From the NCBI RefSeq assembly GCF_000333015.1, contig NZ_BANT01000014.1, positions 62,001 through 126,000 of the forward strand: a stretch of DNA of 64,000 nucleotides. The letters run 5' to 3'. Position numbers and translations under genes: made by a program. The first letter of the stretch is position 1; the number at the start of each line of letters is the position of its first letter. A model generated the notes under the pieces. It searched no databases and had not been told where the DNA came from. It saw nothing but the letters and a program-made list of their open reading frames with translations. Source of the stretch: Gordonia hirsuta DSM 44140 = NBRC 16056 (GTDB taxonomy: Bacteria; Actinomycetota; Actinomycetes; Mycobacteriales; Mycobacteriaceae). Below, one piece after another: positions 42,400-50,471 of the stretch.

Positions 42400-43713
42400 T
42401 CACCCGAACAGCAGCACCGACACCGAATAGATCGCCAGACCGGCCAGCGAACCGACCACGGTGCCGTTGATGCGGATGAACTGCAGATCCCGGCCGACCT
42501 GCAGCTCGATCTTGCGGCTGGTCTCCTCCGCATCCCAGCCGCGGACCGTATCGGTGATGACCGAGATGATCTCGGCGGAGTAGTTCTCGGCGACGTGCCG
42601 CGACGCCCGCGCCACCCAGCCGTTCATCTTGTCCAGCAGCGGCTGATCCTCGTTGATCCGGACGCCCAGGCGGATCACCGCATCGGCGATGGACACCCGC
42701 AGCGTCGAGTTGGGATCGTCGATCATCTGCTCGATCACCGCTTTACCGGCCTGCCAGGCGGTCGACGCGGCCCCGGTCACCTCATCGCGCCCCAGCAGCT
42801 CGGTCTTGATCTCCTCGAACTTGGTGATCATGTTCTGGTCGTGCTGCATGTCGTCGGAGAACTGCCGCACGAAGTCGTGCATCGCCACCCGGACATCGTG
42901 TCCGGGATCGGCCCGCACCTTCGCCGTGAATTCGGTCAATTCCCGGTAGATCTTGTCGCCGAGCAGATTGTTGACGAACTTCGGCTTCCAGGACGGGCCG
43001 ACATCCTGATCGACAATGCGGTCGATCAGTCCCTGGCTACTCAGCGCCCAGTCGTTCGCCCGGTCGCACAGCAGCTGGATCACCGGTTCGAGCCGGTCTT
43101 CGTCGACCAGTTGCTCGAGCACCCGTCCGATCGGCGGCGCCCACAGCGGCTCGGCCGCCCATTTGAGGAAGGCCTGGATGAACTGTTCGACGTCTTCGTC
43201 GCGCAGCATCTCCGAGACCAGTCCGATCGCCCGGGACACCTCGTCGTTCACCCGTTCGGCGTTGTCGGCGTCGGCCAGCCAGCCCGAGACCCGGCCCGGA
43301 AGGTTCAGCGACAGCGCCCGGTCCTCGATCACCTCCGGGGTCATGAAATTCTCTTCGATGAAGCCGCCGAGCTGGTCACCGATCTCGTCCTTCTTGCGCG
43401 GGATCAGCGCGGTATGCGGAATCGGCAGTCCCAGCGGACGGCGGAAGAGGGCGGTCACCGCGAACCAGTCGGCGAGGGCACCGACCATGCCCGCTTCCGA
43501 GGCGGCACGGACGTACCCGACCCATGCCGCCACATCCTGCCCGTCTCGATGCTCGAGCCACCGGGTGAACAGGTACACCGCGCCCGCGAAGAACAGCAGC
43601 GACAGCGCCAGCAGCTTCATCTTGCGCAGATTGCGGGCCCGCTGTTCATCGGGTTCGGCAAGACCTGCCGGGGCTGCCTGGGCGGCCGGTCTCGGGGGTG
43701 AGGTGGTCGACAT
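42400..43713 (-). CDS. DUF445 membrane protein
   Basis: A 437-residue DUF445 protein with a hydrophobic helix near residue 35 (LLALSLLFFAGAVYLFTRW), a conserved ASEAGMVGALADWFAVTALFRRPLGLPIPHTALIPRKKDEIG block, long amphipathic helices and a C-terminal membrane helix (GTVVGSLAGLAIYSVSVLLF). The function of the family is unknown; the long helices suggest a membrane scaffold. It corresponds to Rv0473 and precedes the XRE regulator as in M. tuberculosis. The ATG is 42 bp from the divergent TetR start. Confidence 0.82.
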   Translation of the reverse strand: MSTTSPPRPAAQAAPAGLAEPDEQRARNLRKMKLLALSLLFFAGAVYLFTRWLEHRDGQDVAAWVGYVRAASEAGMVGALADWFAVTALFRRPLGLPIPHTALIPRKKDEIGDQLGGFIEENFMTPEVIEDRALSLNLPGRVSGWLADADNAERVNDEVSRAIGLVSEMLRDEDVEQFIQAFLKWAAEPLWAPPIGRVLEQLVDEDRLEPVIQLLCDRANDWALSSQGLIDRIVDQDVGPSWKPKFVNNLLGDKIYRELTEFTAKVRADPGHDVRVAMHDFVRQFSDDMQHDQNMITKFEEIKTELLGRDEVTGAASTAWQAGKAVIEQMIDDPNSTLRVSIADAVIRLGVRINEDQPLLDKMNGWVARASRHVAENYSAEIISVITDTVRGWDAEETSRKIELQVGRDLQFIRINGTVVGSLAGLAIYSVSVLLFG

Positions 43714-43739
43714 GCAGACAAGTGTCACCCATGAACTAT

Positions 43740-43745
43740 TACTGT
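43740..43745 (+). promoter_or_regulatory. Putative leaderless -10 of TetR gene
   Basis: TACTGT ends 8 nt before ATG 43754. Confidence 0.35.
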
Positions 43746-43753
43746 TGCCACTG

Positions 43754-44551
43754 ATGGCTACTGCACAAGGACCGGCCGGCGCCGCGCGCGCTGCGGTCAA
43801 TGCCGCCGCGATCCTCACGCGCGAACTGGAACAGCGACTACTGGCTCCGGCCGTCGAGGCCGTCGCATCCGACGGCCGCAAACAGCGGTGGGCCCGGCAC
43901 AAGGAGGAGCGTCGTGCCGAGTTGATCGTCGGCACCATCGATGCGGTTCGCGAACTGGGTCCGGACTGCGGAATGGATGAGATCGCCCGCAGTCTGGGCG
44001 TGTCCAAGACCGTCTTGTATCGCTACTTCGCCGATAAGAACGATCTGGCCGCCGCCGTCACCGAATCGTTCATCCAGGTGACGCTGCTGCCCCGACTCAC
44101 CGAGACGCTGACCGAGGAACTCGACGACTACGAGCTGGTCCGCGCGGTGATCTCGGTGTACGTGCACACCGTCGACGCCGAACCGAACGTGTACCGCTAC
44201 TGCCTGCACAGCGAGAACGGCCGTCATTCGGTCGCGGCCGCCGCGGCGGCGCATCGGATCTTCACCGAGAGCATCGAGTCGACACTGCGCAGCCGTCTGG
44301 CCGCCCGGGACGCCGAGACCGCCGGCTCACGCACCTGGGCGCTGGCGATCGTCGGCAGCGTGGAGCAGTCCGTCGACCGCTGGCTCACCGAACAGTGGGT
44401 CACGGCGGATCGGCTGATCGACGAACTGGCGATGCTGGTCTGGGGCGGGGTGGTGGCAGTGGTCAACGCCCGCGGCTCCACCGACGTCTTCACCGCCGCC
44501 CCGCCGACGATTCCGCCGATCCCCCCGGACCGGGCCGTCGCGAACCCGTAG
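43754..44551 (+). CDS. TetR-family regulator (Rv0472c-like)
   Basis: A 265-residue regulator with the TetR helix-turn-helix at about residues 55-105 (ELIVGTIDAVRELGPDCGMDEIARSLGVSKTVLYRYFADKNDLAAAV). About 50 residues before it are an unusual extension. The ligand domain is not informative. I use ATG 43754 because TACTGT lies 8 nt upstream; ATG 43712 is in frame but overlaps the DUF445 start. Rv0472c has the same divergent place beside Rv0473, so it may control DUF445. Confidence 0.82.
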   Translation: MATAQGPAGAARAAVNAAAILTRELEQRLLAPAVEAVASDGRKQRWARHKEERRAELIVGTIDAVRELGPDCGMDEIARSLGVSKTVLYRYFADKNDLAAAVTESFIQVTLLPRLTETLTEELDDYELVRAVISVYVHTVDAEPNVYRYCLHSENGRHSVAAAAAAHRIFTESIESTLRSRLAARDAETAGSRTWALAIVGSVEQSVDRWLTEQWVTADRLIDELAMLVWGGVVAVVNARGSTDVFTAAPPTIPPIPPDRAVANP

Positions 44552-44577
44552 CACCACCCGAGAGAGGAGGCAGTCCG

Positions 44578-45444
44578 CTGTCCCCCACGAAGCCGGACCT
44601 GTGGCGGATCCCGCCACAGGAGACCCTGCGAGCCTCCCGGGCCGGACCGATCGCCGAGTTCCCCGCCGATGCGACCCCCGGATTCGACGGTGACCGCAAG
44701 AACGGCACACGACTGCTCGCCGACTACGGCACCCGGCTGGCCCAGTTGCAGGAAAAGCTGTTCGCCGAGGGACGCGCCGGGGGCGAGCGGAGTTTCCTGT
44801 TGGTGCTTCAGGGGATGGACACCGCGGGTAAGGGCGGTATCGCCCGGCATGTCGGCGGAACGATGGACCCTCAGGGGCTGACGGTCCGGGGTTTCGGTAA
44901 GCCGACCGACGAGGAACTGGCCAACGATTTCCTGTGGCGCATCCGCAAAGCCCTGCCCCCGAGCGGACAGATCGGGATATTCGACCGGTCCCATTACGAG
45001 GACGTCCTGCCCGTGCGCGTGCACAACCTGGTCCCCGAGGCCCAGTGGCGGAGCCGCTACGCGGCGATCAACGCCTTCGAGCGGGAGTTGACCGCCTCGG
45101 GCACCACCGTCATCAAATGCGCTTTGGTGGTGTCCAAGGCCGAGCAGAAGCGCCGGATCGCCAGGCGACTCGATCGACCGGACAAACACTGGAAGTACGA
45201 CCCCGGGGACATCGCCGAGCGCGCCCATTGGGACCGCTATCTGGCGGCCTACCAGGACATCTTCGATCTCACCGACACCGATGCGGCACCCTGGTACCTG
45301 ATCCCGGCCGACCGTAAGTGGTTCTCGCGGCTGGCGGTGGCCCGGCTACTGGTCGACGGACTCACCGCGATGGACCTGCGCTGGCCGGCGGCCGATTTCG
45401 ACATCGCCACCGAACGCCGGCGGATCGCCGCACTCGAGGGCTGA
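44578..45444 (+). CDS. Polyphosphate kinase 2 (PPK2) family protein, CTG start
   Basis: A 288-residue polyphosphate:nucleotide phosphotransferase. Walker A is LQGMDTAGKGGIARHV, the lid and second motif appear as FDRSHYEDVLPVRVH, and KHWKYDPGDIAERAHWDRY is typical of the class that makes NDP or NTP from polyphosphate. No ATG, GTG or TTG exists in frame between the TetR stop and this sequence. CTG 44578 has GAGAGGAGG 7 nt upstream, so I infer a CTG start. It begins 26 nt after the TetR gene. Confidence 0.85.
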   Translation: MSPTKPDLWRIPPQETLRASRAGPIAEFPADATPGFDGDRKNGTRLLADYGTRLAQLQEKLFAEGRAGGERSFLLVLQGMDTAGKGGIARHVGGTMDPQGLTVRGFGKPTDEELANDFLWRIRKALPPSGQIGIFDRSHYEDVLPVRVHNLVPEAQWRSRYAAINAFERELTASGTTVIKCALVVSKAEQKRRIARRLDRPDKHWKYDPGDIAERAHWDRYLAAYQDIFDLTDTDAAPWYLIPADRKWFSRLAVARLLVDGLTAMDLRWPAADFDIATERRRIAALEG

Positions 45445-45457
45445 ACCGGAAACGACT

Positions 45458-45493
45458 CCGGCCCGTACCCGACGGGTGTCGGGTACGGGCCGG
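45458..45493. terminator. Bidirectional hairpin terminator between PPK2 and hbhA
   Basis: Perfect 16-bp arms (45458-45473 and 45478-45493) with a GGGT loop, between two convergent genes. Confidence 0.88.
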
Positions 45494-45537
45494 AACAGTC
45501 GTTCGCCTCGGCGGCGAAGAAGCCGCCGCTGTTCGGC

Positions 45538-46287
45538 TTACTTCTTCGGCGCGGCCTTGGTCGCAGCCGGCTTGGCAGCAGCGGTCTTACGAGCCGGAGC
45601 GGCCTTGCGGGCCGGAGCCTTCTTGGCTGCGGGCTTCGCGGGGGCCTCGGCAGCGGCGATCCGCTTAGCCGGGGAGCTCTTGGCGGTGCGGGCCTTGGCC
45701 TCGACGGTGCCGGCGGCGCCGTCGATCTTGGCAGCCGCAGCCTTGGCGTCGGCCTTGACCTTGTTACCGGCCTCTTCGATCTCCACCGCGGCATCCTCGA
45801 CCTTGTCGGCAGCCAGGCCGGCCAGGGCGGCGGCACGCTCACCGACGGCGCGGGTCTGGTGCGAGACGGCGCCGATGGCTTCCTCGGTGCGGTCGACGGC
45901 CTCGTTGTAGGCCTTGCCCACGCGCTCCAGGTTCTCCTGGACGACCGGCTGGGTGCGCAGACGCTCCACAGCGCCCTCGCCGCGCTCGGCGAGGTTGTTG
46001 TACAGGTCGGTGGCGGTGTCCACGTAGGGCTGGGCGACCTTGAGCAGCTCGTCCTTGTTCAGGCGGGCCTTCAGCTCGTCGACGGTCAGCTTGGCGCGGA
46101 TCTCGTCCACGTCGACCTCCGACGGCAGCTCGGCGAGCCGGGTGCGGGTCTCGACCAGACGGGTCTGGGCATCCTCGGCGCGGTTCTTCAGGCGGTCGTA
46201 GACCTCCTTGGCCTCGGCGACGACGACGTCACCGGCGCCGACCACGGCGTACACGGGGGTGGGGAGGTTACGTTCGGCGGTGCTCAT
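45538..46287 (-). CDS. hbhA: Heparin-binding hemagglutinin-like protein
   Basis: A 249-residue helical protein. Residues 10-170 form a coiled coil after PTPVYAVVGAGDVVVAEAKEVYDRL, matching the HbhA N-terminus. The C-terminus is rich in Lys, Ala and Pro (AKKAPARKAAPARKTAAAK), the type of tail by which mycobacterial HbhA binds heparan sulfate and in which lysines are methylated. In a soil-type actinobacterium the role may be in lipid inclusions or aggregation. The ATG follows GGAG. The promoter has operator sites shared with the XRE regulator gene. Confidence 0.88.
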   Translation of the reverse strand: MSTAERNLPTPVYAVVGAGDVVVAEAKEVYDRLKNRAEDAQTRLVETRTRLAELPSEVDVDEIRAKLTVDELKARLNKDELLKVAQPYVDTATDLYNNLAERGEGAVERLRTQPVVQENLERVGKAYNEAVDRTEEAIGAVSHQTRAVGERAAALAGLAADKVEDAAVEIEEAGNKVKADAKAAAAKIDGAAGTVEAKARTAKSSPAKRIAAAEAPAKPAAKKAPARKAAPARKTAAAKPAATKAAPKK

Positions 46288-46360
46288 GGGGACTCCATTC
46301 ATTCGATCCGCACGCTGCTACGCATTCACGCGAGCCCCGGATCCGTTCATTGACAACTCA

Positions 46361-46366
46361 AGTATG
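46361..46366 (-). promoter_or_regulatory. Putative -10 of hbhA
   Basis: CATACT on the minus strand, 10 nt downstream of the palindrome at 46376-46391 and about 75 nt before the start codon, leaving a 5' leader. Confidence 0.5.
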
Positions 46367-46375
46367 CACGCCAGC

Positions 46376-46391
46376 GCTAACAAATGCTAGC
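46376..46391. promoter_or_regulatory. Operator in hbhA promoter
   Basis: GCTAACAAATGCTAGC, arms GCTAACA and TGCTAGC (one mismatch) around AA. A partial second copy, GCTAGCACTTGT, lies at 46397-46408. Confidence 0.62.
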
Positions 46392-46503
46392 GTCCTGCTA
46401 GCACTTGTGGTTCATTTCACCCGATCATATGCGACCGAGCGCTTGCTAAACCGGGCGACCCGCGCCGATCCCCGCAGCCCGGATGACCACCCGGAAAAGC
46501 GAA

Positions 46504-46546
46504 ATCCCGGGGTGGGTGCGGATGTTCTCCGCGCCCACCCCGGGAT
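46504..46546. terminator. Hairpin terminator after aceA
   Basis: Arms ATCCCGGGGTGGG (46504-46516) and its complement (46534-46546), extended by a GCGGA/TCCGC inner stem, lie 38 bp beyond the aceA stop. Confidence 0.82.
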
Positions 46547-46584
46547 CGCCGTCTGCGCTTACCTCAGCCGAGGAGCGGCAGTTC

Positions 46585-47880
46585 CTAGTGGAACTGGCCC
46601 TCTTCGGTCGAGCCCTTCAGGGCTGCGGTCGAGGTGTTCGGGTCGACCGTGGTGGCGATCTGGTCGAAGTAGCCGGCGCCGACCTCACGCTGGTGCTTGA
46701 TGGCGGTGAAGCCGCGCTCCTCGGCGGCCTTGAACTCGCGCTCCTGCAGGTCGACGAAGGCGGTCATGCCCTCGCGAGCGTAGCCGTGAGCCAGGTCGAA
46801 CATGCCGTAGTTCAGCGAGTGGAAGCCGGCCAGGGTGATGAACTGGAACTTGAAGCCCATGGCGCCCAGTTCCTTCTGGAACTTGGCGATCGTGGCGTCG
46901 TCCAGGTGCGCCTTCCAGTTGAAGGACGGGCTGCAGTTGTAGGCCAGCAGCTGGTCCGGGAAGTCGGCCTTGACAGCCTCGGCGAACTTCTTGGCGACCT
47001 CGAGATCCGGCACACCGGTCTCCATCCAGATCAGGTCGGCGTACGGCGCGTAGGCCTTGGCGCGGGCGATCGACGGCTCGATGCCGTTCTTCACGCCGAA
47101 GAAGCCCTCGCTGGTGCGGGTGCCGTCCAGGAACTCGACGTCGCGCTCGTCCACGTCCGAGGTGATCAGCGTGGCGGCCTCGGCGTCGGTGCGGGCGATG
47201 ACAACGGTCGGCACGCCGGCGACGTCAGCGGCCAGGCGAGCCGAGGTCAGGGTACGGATGTGCTGCTGGGTCGGGATCAGCACCTTGCCACCGAGGTGGC
47301 CGCACTTCTTCTCCGACGCGAGCTGGTCCTCCCAGTGCGAACCGGCGACACCGGCAGCGATCATGGCCTTCTGCAGCTCGTAGACGTTCAGGGCGCCACC
47401 GAAGCCGGCCTCACCGTCGGCGACGATCGGCACGAGCCAGTTGGGGACCGAGTCGTCACCCTCGACGCGGGAGATCTCGTCGGCGCGCAGCAGCGCGTTG
47501 TTGATGCGGCGAACGACCTGCGGGACCGAGTTGGCCGGGTAGAGCGACTGGTCCGGGTAGGTGTGGCCCGAGAGGTTCGCGTCACCGGCGACCTGCCAGC
47601 CGGACAGGTAGATGGCCTTGAGGCCCGCGCGGACCTGCTGCACCGCCTGGTTACCGGTCAGGGCACCCAGGGAGTTGATGTAGCTGTCGTCCTTCTTGCT
47701 GACACCGTCCCAGAGGATCTCGGCGCCGCGGCGAGCAAGGGTGTGCTCCTCGACGACGTTGCCCTGCAGCTCGGCAACCTGCTCGGCGGTGTAATCGCGG
47801 GTGATGCCGTTCCAGCGCGGATTGGTGTCCCAATCCTTCTGGATCTCCGCGGCGGTACGGGGCTGGCCAACGTTGGTCAT
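46585..47880 (-). CDS. aceA: Isocitrate lyase
   Basis: The 431-residue glyoxylate-shunt enzyme splits isocitrate to succinate and glyoxylate, needed for growth on fatty acids or acetate. The catalytic [11 protein letters not shown] loop, [11 protein letters not shown] and [10 protein letters not shown] are all present. Length fits the ICL1 class. ATG 47880 follows GAAGG. The 358-bp region upstream has no gene but holds a 14-bp palindrome. Malate synthase is not in the window. Position near hbhA and lpd matches Rv0467. Confidence 0.97.
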   Translation of the reverse strand: MTNVGQPRTAAEIQKDWDTNPRWNGITRDYTAEQVAELQGNVVEEHTLARRGAEILWDGVSKKDDSYINSLGALTGNQAVQQVRAGLKAIYLSGWQVAGDANLSGHTYPDQSLYPANSVPQVVRRINNALLRADEISRVEGDDSVPNWLVPIVADGEAGFGGALNVYELQKAMIAAGVAGSHWEDQLASEKKCGHLGGKVLIPTQQHIRTLTSARLAADVAGVPTVVIARTDAEAATLITSDVDERDVEFLDGTRTSEGFFGVKNGIEPSIARAKAYAPYADLIWMETGVPDLEVAKKFAEAVKADFPDQLLAYNCSPSFNWKAHLDDATIAKFQKELGAMGFKFQFITLAGFHSLNYGMFDLAHGYAREGMTAFVDLQEREFKAAEERGFTAIKHQREVGAGYFDQIATTVDPNTSTAALKGSTEEGQFH

Positions 47881-48238
47881 AAGCCTTCGCTTTCTACTCC
47901 ACTGCCATCTCCGGCAGCGCTTTGGGGATATCCGGGGTCATCGGACCGACAGGACCAGACGACATCCCGAGGCAAAGCCTGTGACCACTGTGCCACAGGA
48001 CAAACCTGCAGGTCCAGACAACGCGGATTGAGACAGTCCGCCCTGGCAACGGGCGGCTGGATGTTCCCCGCCGCAGCCGCGGAGGCCGTGTGAAGACGCT
48101 GCCGGCCAAAAAGTACGCGCGTACTGGGAAAACCTTTGACCGGCGGGTAACTTAACGCTCCGCCCCCGTGGCCCGGATGCTCGATTCGCCGGTCTCGCGT
48201 ACGAATCGAACGTGGGTGATCTCACAGATCGAGATGCC
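47881..48238. other. aceA upstream region without a gene
   Basis: No coding sequence is supported in these 358 bp. They contain a 14-bp palindrome (48112-48125) and TGTGACCACTGTGCCACA at 47980-47997, which resembles a CRP/GlxR site but with wrong spacing. Expression of aceA probably depends on this stretch. Confidence 0.5.
48112..48125. promoter_or_regulatory. 14-bp palindrome upstream of aceA
   Basis: AGTACGCGCGTACT is a perfect inverted repeat, flanked by AT-richer sequence, about 230 bp before the aceA start. No matching known operator comes to mind. Confidence 0.45.
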
Positions 48239-48982
48239 TCACCGGGCCGCGCGAGCCACGGCTTCGTCGACGAGTTTCCGATACTCGTCCTCATTCATCG
48301 GCGCCTCGATACGGTCGGGAACCGCCGGTTTGACGGTGCCGTCGTTGGTTCCGACATTGAGCATCACGGTGACGAGTTCCCCGTTGGGCCGGCGCACGAG
48401 CACGGTGGCCAACAGCGCACTGCGCACCCGGAACTGCGCCTCTTGGCCGGCCAGGGTGGTGACGCTGTCACTGCGCAGCACCAGAGCCTGCTCCACCGCC
48501 TCACCGGTCGGCGCGGGCAGTTCCGTGGAAGTGGTCACGATGCGGGCCCCGGCCAATGTGCCCTGGGCCGGGACTGCGGTGACCACCCGGCACGGACCGG
48601 TCGTCGCTCGGCGGTCGGCGTCGATATCCCGGCGCACGGTGGTCACCACCTCCGACAGGGTCGCGGTATCCGATTCAGCGACCAGTACGGCCGTGTTGTC
48701 CGGGTCCAGACGCGGATTGAACTCGGCATCGGCGGTGGGGGTGCACTGGGCCGGCTCGAAGTCCACGGTCTCGGCCTGCTTCAGCGTCTGCTGGTTGGCG
48801 CTCACCAGGTCCTCGACGGTGGCTCCGAGCACCTGGTAGCTGATCGGCAGGCTCGCCGAGGCCAGAACCAGCCCGGTCAGCGGCGCCGGGGCCTCTTCCA
48901 CTCCGCATCCCGACAGCAGAGCCAGCCCGACCGAGCCGGCCAGAAGAACGAGCAGCGAGCGGCGCACAGCAGTCACAGACAC
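48239..48982 (-). CDS. Lipoprotein of unknown function
   Basis: A 247-residue lipoprotein: VRRSLLVLLAGSVGLALLSGC gives the signal peptide and lipobox LLSGC. The mature part has PAQCTPTADAEFNP and TTGPCRVVTAV, whose two cysteines may pair. It resembles the small mycobacterial sensor-like lipoproteins of unknown role but I cannot name it. GTG 48982 has TACGGT 6 nt upstream; GTG 48976 is the alternative. The gene is divergent from the carboxymuconolactone decarboxylase-like gene. Confidence 0.68.
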   Translation of the reverse strand: MSVTAVRRSLLVLLAGSVGLALLSGCGVEEAPAPLTGLVLASASLPISYQVLGATVEDLVSANQQTLKQAETVDFEPAQCTPTADAEFNPRLDPDNTAVLVAESDTATLSEVVTTVRRDIDADRRATTGPCRVVTAVPAQGTLAGARIVTTSTELPAPTGEAVEQALVLRSDSVTTLAGQEAQFRVRSALLATVLVRRPNGELVTVMLNVGTNDGTVKPAVPDRIEAPMNEDEYRKLVDEAVARAAR

Positions 48983-48988
48983 CTGGTC

Positions 48989-48994
48989 ACCGTA
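48989..48994 (-). promoter_or_regulatory. Putative leaderless -10 of lipoprotein gene
   Basis: TACGGT ends 6 nt before GTG 48982. Confidence 0.38.
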
Positions 48995-49039
48995 CCGATC
49001 GGGCCGGGCGAGGCGGCCACGAACCACCTGGGTACACGC

Positions 49040-49045
49040 TAACGT
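49040..49045 (+). promoter_or_regulatory. Putative leaderless -10 of CMD-like gene
   Basis: TAACGT ends 6 nt before ATG 49052. Confidence 0.42.
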
Positions 49046-49051
49046 CGCACC

Positions 49052-49585
49052 ATGAGTACCGCACGCGTCGCACCGGGGCACCTCCGCGAGCTGGGCCCGA
49101 TCAACTGGGCCGTCGTCCGCGCCATGTCACTGGCCACCGGCACCGACAATGCCCACATCTTCGCCACCCTGGGCCGCAGCAAGGGATTGTTCCGCGGCTG
49201 GCTGCACTTCTCCAGTCGCATGATGCCCTTCGGTGAACTGTCCCGTCGCGAGACCGAGATGATCATCATCCGGGTCGCACACCTGCGGGACTGCGACTAC
49301 GAACTGGACCATCATCGCCGTCTGGGCGCCAAGGCCGGAATCGACGCGGCGACCTTCGAGCGCATCCTCGCCGGCCCCGACGCCGGCTGGGGAGACCGCG
49401 AAGCCACCCTGTTGCGGGCCACCGACCAGTTGGTCAACGAGCGTGATATCACCGACGACACCTGGCAGGCCCTGCGCCGGCATCTCAGCGAGCGCAAGGC
49501 GATCGCGTTCGTCCTCCTGGTCGGCCAATACGACATGCTCGCCACCACGATCTCGACCTTGCGTGTCGAGCGCGACACCTTCTAG
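49052..49585 (+). CDS. Carboxymuconolactone decarboxylase/AhpD-family protein
   Basis: A 177-residue all-helical protein of the CMD family. The core is LSRRETEMIIIRVAHLRDCDYELDHHRRLGAKAG, with the conserved Cys and downstream His residues, but the second Cys of AhpD (C-x-x-C) is replaced by Tyr, so it is not a typical peroxidase partner. A methyltransferase follows 12 nt downstream and is probably co-transcribed. Confidence 0.82.
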   Translation: MSTARVAPGHLRELGPINWAVVRAMSLATGTDNAHIFATLGRSKGLFRGWLHFSSRMMPFGELSRRETEMIIIRVAHLRDCDYELDHHRRLGAKAGIDAATFERILAGPDAGWGDREATLLRATDQLVNERDITDDTWQALRRHLSERKAIAFVLLVGQYDMLATTISTLRVERDTF

Positions 49586-49597
49586 GACGCCGCCGCC

Positions 49598-50245
49598 ATG
49601 GCCTCGATCGCCGAACAGCTGATGCACAACCGACACTTCTCGCAGGTCTACCAACACCTGTGGCGCCCGGTGTTCACCCGGGGCTTCAGTCTCGGCGCCT
49701 CGGAAACCGTCGACTACGACCGTGCTCTGCGCGCCTATCTGCGTCGTCCCGGCGCCCGGCGAATACTCGACGTGGCCTGCGGTCCGGGCAACTACGCCGC
49801 CGACGCCGCCGCCGGCCTGACCGGCGACGGCTGCTATGTGGGCCTGGACTTCTCGCAGGCGATGCTCGCCCAGGCCGATCGCAGCAACCGCGTCGAACGC
49901 GCTACCTTCGTCCGGGGCGATGCCCACCACCTGCCGTTCCGGTCGGGATCGTTCGACACCGTCACCTGTCTGGCCGCGCTCTACCTGATCCCCGACCCGC
50001 TGTCGGCGATCGACGAGATGGTGCGCGTCCTGGCTCCCGGCGGGGAACTGATCCTCTTCACCTCGGTGCGCGCGAGCATCGCGGCCCTGCCCGGAGCCGC
50101 CGGGCTGGCCGGCCTGGCCGGCCTGCGGCTGTTCGGCCGCACCGAACTGACCCGCCATCTGCAGGCGCACGATCTGATCGAGGTGGAGCAGACCATTACC
50201 GGCGTCGGTCAGTACGTGCACGCCCGCAGGGCCCGGCCGCGCTGA
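49598..50245 (+). CDS. Class I SAM-dependent methyltransferase
   Basis: A 215-residue methyltransferase. Motif I is ILDVACGPGNYAADAA; then VGLDFSQAMLAQA, GDAHHLPFRSGSFDTVTCLAALYLIPD and LAPGGELILFTSV follow, as in UbiE/Methyltransf_11 enzymes. The substrate is likely a lipid or quinone-like compound. The ATG is 12 nt after the CMD-type gene. Confidence 0.85.
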   Translation: MASIAEQLMHNRHFSQVYQHLWRPVFTRGFSLGASETVDYDRALRAYLRRPGARRILDVACGPGNYAADAAAGLTGDGCYVGLDFSQAMLAQADRSNRVERATFVRGDAHHLPFRSGSFDTVTCLAALYLIPDPLSAIDEMVRVLAPGGELILFTSVRASIAALPGAAGLAGLAGLRLFGRTELTRHLQAHDLIEVEQTITGVGQYVHARRARPR

Positions 50246-50391
50246 GAGACTCCAGCTGCACTGGGCACGTCCCGCCCGCATCCACCGCCGCGAAAATCCG
50301 GCCGCACCCCGGCCGCGCAATCCCCGCTGCGGTATCGACCGCCACCGGCCCGTCACGACGATTCGGGTCCATGGGCCCTGCCGGCAACAAT

Positions 50392-50410
50392 TTAGGTAAG
50401 GGTAGGCTAT
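50392..50410. promoter_or_regulatory. IdeR/DtxR-like iron box 1
   Basis: TTAGGTAAGGGTAGGCTAT fits 15 of 19 positions of the consensus TWAGGTWAGSCTWACCTWA. It lies about 60 bp before the methyltransferase start and could overlap its promoter. Confidence 0.6.
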
Positions 50411-50471
50411 TTTAGGGACCGGGTTTGAACGGAACTCGATCCGCCCGATCCGCCCACCGAATGGAGTCGCC

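Noticed and set aside
47980-47997. CRP/GlxR site before aceA
   Set aside because: TGTGACCACTGTGCCACA has half-sites but the spacing is 8-9 nt rather than 6, so I do not call it.
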